DNA from: Halomonas salinarum
GTDB lineage: Bacteria; Pseudomonadota; Gammaproteobacteria; Pseudomonadales; Halomonadaceae
DNA: 35,196 nt
Direction: 5' to 3'
NCBI RefSeq assembly: GCF_012062845.1
Contig: NZ_WWNB01000026.1
Span: forward strand, 1-35,196
Shown here: positions 23,748 through 31,124 of the stretch, one piece after another
Layout: each line of letters starts with the position of its first letter
How positions within the stretch are numbered: the stretch's first letter is position 1
Translations under genes and position numbers: made by a program
Notes under the pieces: model-generated
The model's database searches: none
What the model was told of the DNA's origin: nothing
The model's input: only the letters and a program-made list of their open reading frames with translations

Positions 23748-24484
23748 ACATGCCACTGGCCATGACCGAAACGACCTTTCCGGGTCTACGTCGGATGAGC
23801 GTGGAGGAAGGTCTGCGCGCCGAGCAGTCGTTGCTTGAAGAGGTCTGCGAAGGGGAGAGCGATAAGCTGGCACTGGCCTGGCAGCCCAGCGATCGAGCCT
23901 TGGTGATGCCGCGCCGCCATGAGCGTCTGGCGGGCTTCCCCGACGCCCGGGACCGGCTCGAGGAGGCGGGCTGGCCGATCCAGTTTCGCGGTTCAGGCGG
24001 TACCCCGGTGCCCCAGAGCCCGGGGGTGGTCAATCTGGCGCTGGCCGTGCGCTGTCGGGTCGGGGGCTCGGCGGCGCACCTGGAATGGGGCTATCACCGC
24101 CTCGGTGATCCCTGGTGTGGCTGGCTCGCCGAACTCGGTGTGGCCTCTGCCGATCTGGGCCCGGCGCCCGGTGCCTATTGCGACGGGCGCTTCAACGTGC
24201 GCATCGGTGGTCGCAAGCTGGTCGGCACCGCCCAGCGCTGGCGGCGGGTGCGGGGGTGTCGCGACATGGCGCTGCTGGTCCATGGCGCCATGCAGGTCGA
24301 CGGCAGCCCCGAGACGCTGGTCGCCGTGGTCAACGCTTTCCAGGACGCCATCGACGACCCCCAGCGCTTCCAGGCGGTGAGCCATATCGCCCTGCGCGAT
24401 GTCCTGCCCGATCTGGATCTCGAGGGCGCGATCCCTGGGCTGCTGAAGCGACTCGCCGCTGGCAACGATCTTGCGCCGGTCTGA
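23744..24484 (+). CDS. Lipoate/biotin protein ligase-like (LplA-related) protein
   Basis: This 246-residue protein has a BPL/LplA catalytic fold. Key marks are FRGSGGTPVPQSPGVVNLALA (residues ~82-102), the counterpart of the R.SGGGAV.H..G.LN loop of LplA/LipM enzymes, and the lysine in GGRKLVGTAQRWRR, matching the conserved GRKI.GTAQ lysine that binds the adenylate. It likely attached lipoate to the E2 whose last 60 codons remain just upstream (ATGA overlap). Because that E2 and any E1 genes are gone, the ligase is orphaned. Its promoter is now uncertain: upstream lies the duplicated patatin region reading the other way. Confidence 0.75.
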   Translation: MNMPLAMTETTFPGLRRMSVEEGLRAEQSLLEEVCEGESDKLALAWQPSDRALVMPRRHERLAGFPDARDRLEEAGWPIQFRGSGGTPVPQSPGVVNLALAVRCRVGGSAAHLEWGYHRLGDPWCGWLAELGVASADLGPAPGAYCDGRFNVRIGGRKLVGTAQRWRRVRGCRDMALLVHGAMQVDGSPETLVAVVNAFQDAIDDPQRFQAVSHIALRDVLPDLDLEGAIPGLLKRLAAGNDLAPV

Positions 24485-24729
24485 GGCGCCGCCGCCATGA
24501 CGCTCGGTACTTATATTGAAGGCAGAGCAATAGGCCGTGCGTGGTCGCCACACAGTCGCTGTCATCTCGCCATACGTGACCCTGATAACCACCCTTGGCA
24601 TAAATGCCCCGGTTTTGCCTCATCCCCGTCTCAAGTTTTCGACTCGGCGGCGCGACGCTGGTAGCAGGACCAGTCTGCCGCCGGACTGTGACAGGGGCGT
24701 GTGTGCCCGGCGCGACTCGTCGGGAGGCA
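24485..24729. other. Intergenic spacer, 245 bp
   Basis: This is the convergent end region between the ligase-like gene and the DUF2784 gene. I see no gene, clear terminator or repeat in it. Confidence 0.45.
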
Positions 24730-25155
24730 TCAGCGGGCCTCATGGCGTCCCTTGCGGCCAAGGGGGCGCGGGCGCACCCAGAGCCAGCTGAGGGCGACGA
24801 GGCCGCCGAACAACGTGTAGACGATGACGAACGCCCAAGCGGGCGCCTGATAGAACAGCAGCTGGTGCAGCCAGTAGGCAACGAAGGAGCCCGAATACAC
24901 GACATCTCCCGCCCTTTCGCGTAGCGCCATCTCCCACACGGTGAGCGGGCAGAGGGCGCCCAGCCAGGCTTGCAGCACCACGAAACCGATGGCTACCAGG
25001 TGCGCGAGGCGGAACCAGGGATTGCGCACCCACTGCCAGCCGAGGGGCTTGCCGGCCAGCGTCAACGCGAGTCCCAGGATCACGAACACCACGAAGGCTG
25101 CGTGGACCACCAGGATGGCATCCGCCGCCAGGGAGTAGAACAGACGAGGATTCAT
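24730..25155 (-). CDS. DUF2784 family membrane protein
   Basis: The product has 141 residues and about four helices. The DUF2784 layout is visible: an N-terminal LAADAILVVHAAFVVFVILGLALTL helix, R.AHLVAIGFVVLQAWLGALCPLTVWE with the conserved CPLT-E segment, the RERAGD..YSGSFVAYWLHQLLFY block, and a last helix ending WLWVRPRP. Function is unknown for the family. The ATG at 25155 follows GAGGGG; a longer frame to 25326 reads low-complexity spacer. It is an isolated gene. Confidence 0.85.
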   Translation of the reverse strand: MNPRLFYSLAADAILVVHAAFVVFVILGLALTLAGKPLGWQWVRNPWFRLAHLVAIGFVVLQAWLGALCPLTVWEMALRERAGDVVYSGSFVAYWLHQLLFYQAPAWAFVIVYTLFGGLVALSWLWVRPRPLGRKGRHEAR

Positions 25156-25213
25156 AAGGCCCCTCGAGGCAAGATGATGCGGCCGCCGCCTCCAACTAGT
25201 CTGTGCGATCCCG

Positions 25214-25651
25214 TCATCTGCGGCGGGCTTCAGGGTTGGACATCGAAGGCCGGACAGAAGATCCTCCTGGCCTCCGCAGATCGCGATATTCGGTCGGCAG
25301 GTCGAATTGCAGTACCTGAGCGCCATTGAAGGCGGTAATGCCGAGTTCGTTCAGAAGGGATATCGGTATGATCTTGAAGAGATTCGGATCGGCCCAGCCG
25401 TTCGAGTCATCCCGGACCGTGGGCGCATTGTGCCCGAGGTACGGGGCAAGCAGGACGAAGGCAGCGGCCAGGTCGCGATGCGTCACACCGGCAAAGCGTA
25501 CGGCCAGCCCGCCGCCCGATGAATGGCCTCCCAGGACCACCCTGATCACATCGTCGTTGGTCTCTTTAACGTGCAGGATGAGATCGGCAAGGTCATCTTC
25601 CAACTGGTCAATAGAGTTGATATCACCGCGCGGCGGATGTTCGGCGTCCAT
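25214..25651 (-). pseudogene. Internal fragment of an alpha/beta hydrolase gene
   Basis: The frame carries the nucleophile elbow GGHSSGGGLAVRFAG and flanking strands (DQLEDDLADLILHVKE, AAAFVLLAPYLGHNAPT). It has no N-terminal oxyanion region, and ends in unrelated arginine/serine-rich residues after the FDLPTEYRDLR stretch, before the acid and histidine of the triad. It is wedged between the DUF2784 gene and the stop of the Mo-hydroxylase large subunit. The first Met follows no ribosome site. It is a remnant cut at both ends. Confidence 0.7.
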
Positions 25652-25660
25652 GGCATCAGG

Positions 25661-27871
25661 CTACGTCCTGTCCATCAGCTTCTCCACGCTGATCGGGAGA
25701 TCCCGCAGGCGCTTGCCGGTGGCATGGTAGACGGCGTTGGAGATGGCTGCCGCGATCCCGGTCAGGCCGATCTCGCCGATGCCGCGGGCGCCGAACTCGT
25801 TGAAGCGGTAGTCGGGATAGTCGAGCAGCTCGACGTCGATCTCGGGCATGTCGGCATGCACCGGGATGCGGTAGTCGGAGACGTTGGCGTTGATCAGCCG
25901 GGCGTCCCGCGGATCGTAGTCGAGTCCCTCGAGCAGCGCCATGCCGATGCCCATCACGATTGCTCCCTCCACCTGGTTGCGCGCGGCGACGGGGTTGATG
26001 GCCCGGCCGACATCGATGCTGCTGACCACCCGGGCCACCCGTAGCCGGGAGATGCCCGGGTCCCAGCGCACCTCGACGAAATGTGCGCCGAAGGAGCGGA
26101 AACTGTATTCCTGGCGCTCGTCCGCCGGCGCGGCGCTACCCTCGCCGGTGACGTCGGAGAGGCGGTGGCGCGCGAGGATCTCGGCGAAGCCGGCCTGCCG
26201 GCTGTCTCCCTGCAGGGTGCCCGCCGCGACGTCCAGGGCGGCGGGGTCGAGGCCTTCGAAGCTGCCCCCCGGGCCGGTGGCGACCTCCTTGAGGGCCGCC
26301 AGGGCGTCGCGTACCGCGGCGGCGACGGCCGGCAGCGTGGAGGCGGTGGTCATCGACCCGCCAGAGAGGGGGCCGGCGGGGAGGCCGGTCTCGCCCAGCC
26401 GGACCTCGACGCGAGCGACCGGCACGCCGGTGAGCTCGGCCACCGTCTGGGCGACGATGGTGTAGGTGCCAGTGCCGATGTCCTGGGTGCCGCAGGCCAC
26501 GAATACCCCATCGGCGCGCAGTGTCACCCGGGCCGCACAGGGCTGGCGCCCGGCGAACCAGGTGGCCGCGGCCATGCCCTGGCCGATGATCTCGTCGCCG
26601 TCGCGCATGTTGCCGATGCCCGGGTCCCGCGAGGCCCAGCCGAACCGCTCGGCCGTGCTTTCCAGGCAGCGATCGAGGTGCTTGCTCGACCACGGCAGGC
26701 CGCGCTGCGGGTCCTGGTGCGCGTAGTTCTTCAGGCGCAGGGCCAGCGGGTCCATGTCGAGGGCCACGGCCAGCTCGTCGATGGCGCTCTCCAGCGCGAA
26801 CAGGCCGGACGCCTCGCCCGGGGCGCGCATCGGACAGGGAGAGCCGTGATGCACCGGCAGGATACGCTGGTGGGTCGCGACGCTGTCGCAGGCATAGGCG
26901 ACGGGCGTGGCGCCGCCGCAGGCATCGACATAGCGGTCGATGGTGGAGGTCTCGGTGAGGCTGTCATGCTGGATCGAGGCCAGGCTGCCGTCGAGTTCGG
27001 CGCCGAGGCGGATGCGTTGGCGCGAGGCGGGGCGGTGGCCGGTGGTCATCATGTCCTGCTGGCGGGGCAGCACCGTCTTGACCGGACGACCGAGTAGCCG
27101 CGCGGCCGCGGCGGTGGCCACGGCGTGGGGCCACATGAATAGCTTGTTGCCGAAGCCCGAGCCGATGTAGTGCGAGATCACCTCGACCTGCTCGGGCGGC
27201 AGGTCGAAGATGTGCGCCAGGGCGTTGCGCTGGTAGAAGACGCCCTGGGTGGATTCGTGGACGATCAGGCGCTGGTCCGCCTCGCGCCACTCGGCCAGGG
27301 TGGCGTGCGGTTCCAGTTGCAAATGGCTCTCGGCGGCCATGGTATAGGTCGCATCGAGGATCACCGGGGCGATGCCGAAGGCGAGCTCGGGTTCGCCGCG
27401 CGTGTACTGGCCGACCTCTTCGCCCTCGTCGTCGCTGGCCGCCAGGCCGGTCATGGCCCCCGCGTTCCGGTGGTAGCGGGCCTCCACCCGGAAGGCCGCA
27501 GCACGGGCCTGCGCGAGGGTCTCCGCCACCACCAGGGCGATGTACTGGCCGTGATAATGGATCCGGTCGTCCTCGAAGGGCAGCCGAACCTCGCTGACCG
27601 CATTGCCCTGGCGCATGCTGTTGGGGGAGCGGTGCAGGTCGGGGAAGTGGCCGTGGTGGAGGATGTCCACGACGCCGGGCATGGCGCGGGCGGCGTCGAG
27701 CTCAAGGGCTTCGAGCGTGCCATGGGCGATGCTCGCCGGCACCGGATAGCCGTAGAGCATGCCCTCGAGGCGATGGTCGACGGTATAGTCGGCGCGGCCG
27801 GTCAGCTTGTCCTCGCCGTCGACACGCGGCGTGCGCCGGCCGACGACGTGATGCTCGGGAATGGCGCTCAT
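25661..27871 (-). CDS. paoC: Molybdenum hydroxylase (aldehyde oxidoreductase type) large, Mo-binding subunit
   Basis: This 736-residue protein binds the molybdopterin cofactor and oxidises the substrate. Marks are the N-terminal VDGEDKLTGRADYTVD, the cofactor segments GSGFGNKLFMWPHAVATAAAA and PMRAPGEASGLFALESAIDELA, GTQDIGTGTYTIVAQ, and the catalytic glutamate in ARGIGEIGLTGIAAAISNAVY near the C-terminus. It is close to E. coli PaoC (YagR) in length and motifs, so aromatic or aliphatic aldehydes are the likely substrates (inference). The ATG at 27871 overlaps the FAD subunit stop (ATGA); a longer frame beyond it is chance. No maturation factor (PaoD/XdhC) gene follows. Confidence 0.92.
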   Translation of the reverse strand: MSAIPEHHVVGRRTPRVDGEDKLTGRADYTVDHRLEGMLYGYPVPASIAHGTLEALELDAARAMPGVVDILHHGHFPDLHRSPNSMRQGNAVSEVRLPFEDDRIHYHGQYIALVVAETLAQARAAAFRVEARYHRNAGAMTGLAASDDEGEEVGQYTRGEPELAFGIAPVILDATYTMAAESHLQLEPHATLAEWREADQRLIVHESTQGVFYQRNALAHIFDLPPEQVEVISHYIGSGFGNKLFMWPHAVATAAAARLLGRPVKTVLPRQQDMMTTGHRPASRQRIRLGAELDGSLASIQHDSLTETSTIDRYVDACGGATPVAYACDSVATHQRILPVHHGSPCPMRAPGEASGLFALESAIDELAVALDMDPLALRLKNYAHQDPQRGLPWSSKHLDRCLESTAERFGWASRDPGIGNMRDGDEIIGQGMAAATWFAGRQPCAARVTLRADGVFVACGTQDIGTGTYTIVAQTVAELTGVPVARVEVRLGETGLPAGPLSGGSMTTASTLPAVAAAVRDALAALKEVATGPGGSFEGLDPAALDVAAGTLQGDSRQAGFAEILARHRLSDVTGEGSAAPADERQEYSFRSFGAHFVEVRWDPGISRLRVARVVSSIDVGRAINPVAARNQVEGAIVMGIGMALLEGLDYDPRDARLINANVSDYRIPVHADMPEIDVELLDYPDYRFNEFGARGIGEIGLTGIAAAISNAVYHATGKRLRDLPISVEKLMDRT

Positions 27872-28866
27872 GCGTCGTCCTCCCTGGCGCGCCGGGCGGC
27901 GTCGCGCAGTGCCCGCACGATGGCCTGGCGTGCCAGCGGGATCTTGAAGGCGTTGTGGGTGAGCGGCCGGGCATCGGCCAGGGCGAGGTCCGCCGCCGCC
28001 TCGAAGGCGGCGGTATCGGCCCGCTTGCCCGCCAGCAGCGCCTCGGCCTCGCGGCAACGCCAGGGCTTGGTGGCCACGCCGCCCAGTGCCAGGCGCGCCT
28101 CGCCGATCAGGTCCTCGTCCAGCGACAGCATGGCCCCGGCGGAGGCCAGGGCGAACTCGAAGGAGGCGCGGTCGCGCAGCTTGACGTAGGCCGTGCCCAG
28201 CGGCATGAGCGGCGGCGCCAGGGTGACGGCGACGATCAGCTCGTCGTCGAGGTCGTGTTCGAGATGGGGCGTGGTGCCGGGCAGGCGGTGGAAGTCGGCG
28301 ACATCGATCTCGCGCTCGCCGTTTGGGCCGTGCAGGGTGAGGGTGGCGCCGATGGCGGCCAGGGCCACGCACATGTCGGAGGGATGCACCGCCACGCACT
28401 CGCTGCTGGCGCCGAGTACGGCGTGCATGCGGTTGACGCCGTCCAAGGCGTCGCAGCCGCTGCCCGGCTCACGCTTGTTGCAGGCCGCCGCGGCGTCGCG
28501 GAAGTAGGGACAGCGGGTGCGTTGCATCAGGTTGCCGCCGGTGGTGGCCATGTTGCGCACCTGGGTCGAGGCGCCGGCCAGGATCGCCTGGGACAGCAGG
28601 GGGTGATCGGCGAGCACGTCCGGGTGGTAGGCGAGGTCGGTGTTGGTCACCAGGGCGCCGATGCGCAGGCGGTCATCGGGCAGGCGTTCGACGGTCGTCA
28701 GCGGCAGGGGGGTGATGTCGATGACCCGGGACGGGCGCATGACGTCGAGCTTGACCAGGTCGAGCAGGGTGGTGCCGCCGGCGACGAAGGCGCTTACCAG
28801 CTCGGCCTGCCGGTGCTCCACCGCGCGGGCGACGCTATTGGCCCGGGCGAAGGCGAAGGTTCTCAT
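27868..28866 (-). CDS. paoB: Molybdenum hydroxylase FAD subunit with extra Fe-S cluster
   Basis: This 332-residue middle subunit passes electrons between the Fe-S subunit and an acceptor. The FAD-binding region shows FVAGGTTLLDLVKLDVMRPSRVIDI and GASTQVRNMATTGGNLMQRTRCPYFRD. The insertion with cysteines (CPYFRDAAAACNKREPGSGCDAL) fits the extra [4Fe-4S] cluster known in E. coli PaoB. The ATG at 28866 overlaps the preceding gene stop. The start at 29061 would only extend into the Fe-S subunit gene in the wrong frame. Confidence 0.92.
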   Translation of the reverse strand: MRTFAFARANSVARAVEHRQAELVSAFVAGGTTLLDLVKLDVMRPSRVIDITPLPLTTVERLPDDRLRIGALVTNTDLAYHPDVLADHPLLSQAILAGASTQVRNMATTGGNLMQRTRCPYFRDAAAACNKREPGSGCDALDGVNRMHAVLGASSECVAVHPSDMCVALAAIGATLTLHGPNGEREIDVADFHRLPGTTPHLEHDLDDELIVAVTLAPPLMPLGTAYVKLRDRASFEFALASAGAMLSLDEDLIGEARLALGGVATKPWRCREAEALLAGKRADTAAFEAAADLALADARPLTHNAFKIPLARQAIVRALRDAARRAREDDA

Positions 28867-29387
28867 GCGTCGTCCCCTCCCTCCTGCCCGTGCCGGCGCA
28901 GGCGGACGTCCTGGATCGCCGCGAGGATGTTCTGGTAGGCGCCACAGCGGCAGAGGTTGCCGCTCATCGCCTCGCGGACTGTAACGATATCGCCGGGGAC
29001 TCGAGGATCCTCGAGCAGCGCCACGGCGGACATGATCTGCCCCGGGCTGCAATAGCCGCACTGGAAGGCGTCATGGTCGAGGAAGGCCTGCTGCACAGGA
29101 TGCAGCTGGCCCGCCTCGGCTAGCCCCTCGATAGTGGTGATGGCCTGGCCCTCGCACATCACGGCCAGGCGCAGGCAGGCATTCATCGCCCGGCCATCGA
29201 CATGCACCGTGCAGGCCCCGCACTGGCCGTGATCGCAGCCCTTCTTGGTGCCGGTCAGGCCCAGCTGTTCGCGCAGCACGTCGAGCAGGATGGCGTTGGG
29301 GGAGACCTCGGCGGTGACCGGGACACCATTCACCGTCAGGTGGACGGACACGGCCGCCTCGGGAGAATACTCGATCGTTTCCATCAT
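28863..29387 (-). CDS. paoA: Molybdenum hydroxylase [2Fe-2S] subunit
   Basis: This 174-residue small subunit carries two [2Fe-2S] clusters: the plant-ferredoxin type (GCDHGQCGACTVHVDGRAMNAC) and the helical type (QCGYCSPGQ and GNLCRCGAY). Unlike E. coli PaoA (about 229 residues with a Tat signal), it has no twin-arginine leader, so the complex is probably cytoplasmic. The ATG at 29387 has AAGGAG 7 nt upstream; a longer frame from 29456 is less likely. It is the first gene of the operon. Order and overlaps match paoABC. Confidence 0.92.
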   Translation of the reverse strand: MMETIEYSPEAAVSVHLTVNGVPVTAEVSPNAILLDVLREQLGLTGTKKGCDHGQCGACTVHVDGRAMNACLRLAVMCEGQAITTIEGLAEAGQLHPVQQAFLDHDAFQCGYCSPGQIMSAVALLEDPRVPGDIVTVREAMSGNLCRCGAYQNILAAIQDVRLRRHGQEGGDDA

Positions 29388-29627
29388 GCCGGCTCCTTCT
29401 CGGGTATCGGCACGTCGCGTCCCTGGACGACGCTGGCGAACCTTGCCGCCGGGCAAGGCGAATGTCTTTCAAACTAGGTGAGGTTGTCGGCAGGGACAAG
29501 CCCGACTGTCAGGCGCCTTTCCGCCAACCGTTGCTCCAAGGGCTGCCGTTACGGCATCCGGGCAAGCACGAAGCGATTCAGCGGTTCCCGACAGCTGGTT
29601 GGCGATCTGCCTGGAGCAGGGGGCAGC
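29388..29627. other. Upstream region of the pao operon
   Basis: These ~240 bp precede paoA on the minus strand and must hold its promoter. I see no operator-like palindrome and no gene. The overlapping plus-strand frames are chance. Confidence 0.4.
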
Positions 29628-29762
29628 TCACACTGTTGTTATTACCCGGTTGCGGCCATGATCTTTCGATTGATACAAGGCTAGGTCGATACGCTTCAGC
29701 AAGGTTTCGGGCGTATCGCTATTGCCGGGCGAGGTAGCAACCCCCAGGCTGATGTGTCACCG
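29628..29762 (-). pseudogene. C-terminal relic of a GGDEF (diguanylate cyclase) domain
   Basis: On the minus strand 45 codons read HISLGVATSPGNSDTPETLL followed by KRIDLALYQSKDHGRNRVI and a stop at 29628-29630. This is the typical end of GGDEF domains (SLGVAT...LL.R.D.ALY.AK..GRN.V). A stop codon or frame break lies directly upstream of HIS (near 29763), where a short tandem repeat begins. The catalytic motif is absent. It is a decayed fragment. Confidence 0.75.
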
Positions 29763-29771
29763 CTATGCTCC

Positions 29772-29798
29772 CCGGAATAGCCGGAATAGCCGGAATAG
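29772..29798. repeat. Short tandem repeat, CCGGAATAG x3
   Basis: Three exact 9-bp units (CCGGAATAG) lie head to tail at 29772-29798, followed by CCGGGGG. The repeat sits at the break between the GGDEF relic and the patatin gene. The unit is too short and spacer-free to be a CRISPR. Confidence 0.85.
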
Positions 29799-29830
29799 CC
29801 GGGGGCGAGTACCTGGGCCCGGTGGGTCGC

Positions 29831-30901
29831 TCATGGACCGGGCGTGACACCCTCGCTGTTGGCAAGCGGCCGGAAGGTGTCGTCGAACACCGCGTCCAGG
29901 TCGAAGGTGGAGTGTTGGCCGATGGCCTCGAAGTGCTCGGCGAGCCAGCGGTCGGCCCAGCCGCGGCCCTGGATATAGAGCCGGTGGATGAAGTCCCATT
30001 CGGCGTTGAGCTTGCTCGAGGCGCTGAGTTTCTCGACCTCTTGCTCGGCATGGATCAGGTGCAGGCGCATGGAGCGGTACTCTTCCACTTCCATGCCGGT
30101 CGTGTCGATCAGTTGCTGCAGCAACTGGATACTGCGCAGCTCCTTGATCAAGCTCGAGTTGAAGGTGATCTCGTTGATGCGATTGATGATGTCCCGGGCG
30201 CTCTCGGGTAGTTGGCGGCGTACCAGTGGGTTGACCTGAACCACGACCAGGTCGCGACAGGCCTGGTCGTCGACCAGTGGGAATAGCGCGGGGTTGCCAC
30301 TGTAGCCGCCATCCCAGTAGGCCTCGCCGTCGATCTCCACGGCGGGAAACATAAAGGGTAGGCAGGCCGAGGCCATGACGGTATCCACGCTCAGCTGAGG
30401 CTGGCGGAAAACTGTGGCGCGCCCGGTACGCACGTTGGTGGCGGTGACGAACACTTTCGCCTTTTGGCAGGCGTTCACCCTCTCGAAGTCGACCAGGTTA
30501 GAGACCAGGTCACGCAGGGGGTTGATGCCCAGGGGGTTGAGTTTTGCAGGCGCGACCAGTTGTGTGAGGCTCTCGAAGAACAGGTAGCTCGGGGAGTTGT
30601 CGAGGTTATCGTTGCCCATCAGCTGGTCCCAGGCAGTGCGCTGAATCGGTGAGAATCGCGCCGCATCGCTGACTCCCTTCCAGAAGGTATGGAGCGCTTC
30701 CCGGGCGCCTTCGCGGCCACCCCTGTGCAGTCCATCGGCGAGTACCACGGCATTCATGGCACCGGCGCTGGTACCGCTGACCCCGACGATCTCCAGTCGA
30801 CTCTCTTCCAGCAGGCGGTCGAGTACCCCCCAGGTCAGGGCGCCGTGTGAGCCGCCGCCCTGAAGTGCCAAGTCGATACATTTCTTGTCGTCCGTTGCCA
30901 T
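29831..30901 (-). CDS. Patatin-like phospholipase
   Basis: This 356-residue cytoplasmic or membrane-associated lipid acyl hydrolase of the patatin/RssA-like type uses a Ser-Asp dyad. The oxyanion loop is GGGSHG (15-20), the nucleophile Ser45 is in GTSAG, and the catalytic Asp197 is in WDGGYSGN. The C-terminal third (RSMRLHLIHAEQEVEKLSASSKL...) is the helical tail seen in bacterial patatins of this length. The ATG at 30901 is followed by MATDDKKCIDLALQ, and the frame matches the partial copy at 23052-23462. Substrate is unknown; some family members act on PHB-granule surfaces or membrane lipids. The stop lies close to the tandem repeat and GGDEF relic. Confidence 0.92.
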   Translation of the reverse strand: MATDDKKCIDLALQGGGSHGALTWGVLDRLLEESRLEIVGVSGTSAGAMNAVVLADGLHRGGREGAREALHTFWKGVSDAARFSPIQRTAWDQLMGNDNLDNSPSYLFFESLTQLVAPAKLNPLGINPLRDLVSNLVDFERVNACQKAKVFVTATNVRTGRATVFRQPQLSVDTVMASACLPFMFPAVEIDGEAYWDGGYSGNPALFPLVDDQACRDLVVVQVNPLVRRQLPESARDIINRINEITFNSSLIKELRSIQLLQQLIDTTGMEVEEYRSMRLHLIHAEQEVEKLSASSKLNAEWDFIHRLYIQGRGWADRWLAEHFEAIGQHSTFDLDAVFDDTFRPLANSEGVTPGP

Positions 30902-31006
30902 GCTGTCTCCTTGAGCCCTGAATGCAGAGGCCTGAATACTGCGATGCAGTCTAGGCTTCCTGATCTTTGCTGTCTGCCCCAGGAAAGCGGGCGGCGTTAG
31001 GACGAC
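30468..31006. repeat. Duplicated block, copy 2 (5' part and upstream of the intact patatin gene)
   Basis: This is the parent-like copy of the block at 23052-23567, in the same orientation. It covers the first ~145 codons plus about 105 bp upstream, so the presumed promoter of the gene is duplicated too. Confidence 0.85.
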
Positions 31007-31124
31007 ACGGGGCCTCGCTGACCTAGGTCTCCCAAGACTGTGGCCATGTGATCCCCTAGGGTAGGTTGCTTAGCAGTGGTGCGTTGAGCTGATACCTGCA
31101 GGCAACAACACAGGTGGTCCCTGC

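Noticed and set aside
29462..29737. 91-codon plus-strand frame upstream of paoA
   Set aside because: It lies opposite the GGDEF relic, has no recognisable domain and no ribosome site.
29772..29798. CRISPR-like array
   Set aside because: The 9-bp units are adjacent with no spacers and there are only three copies.
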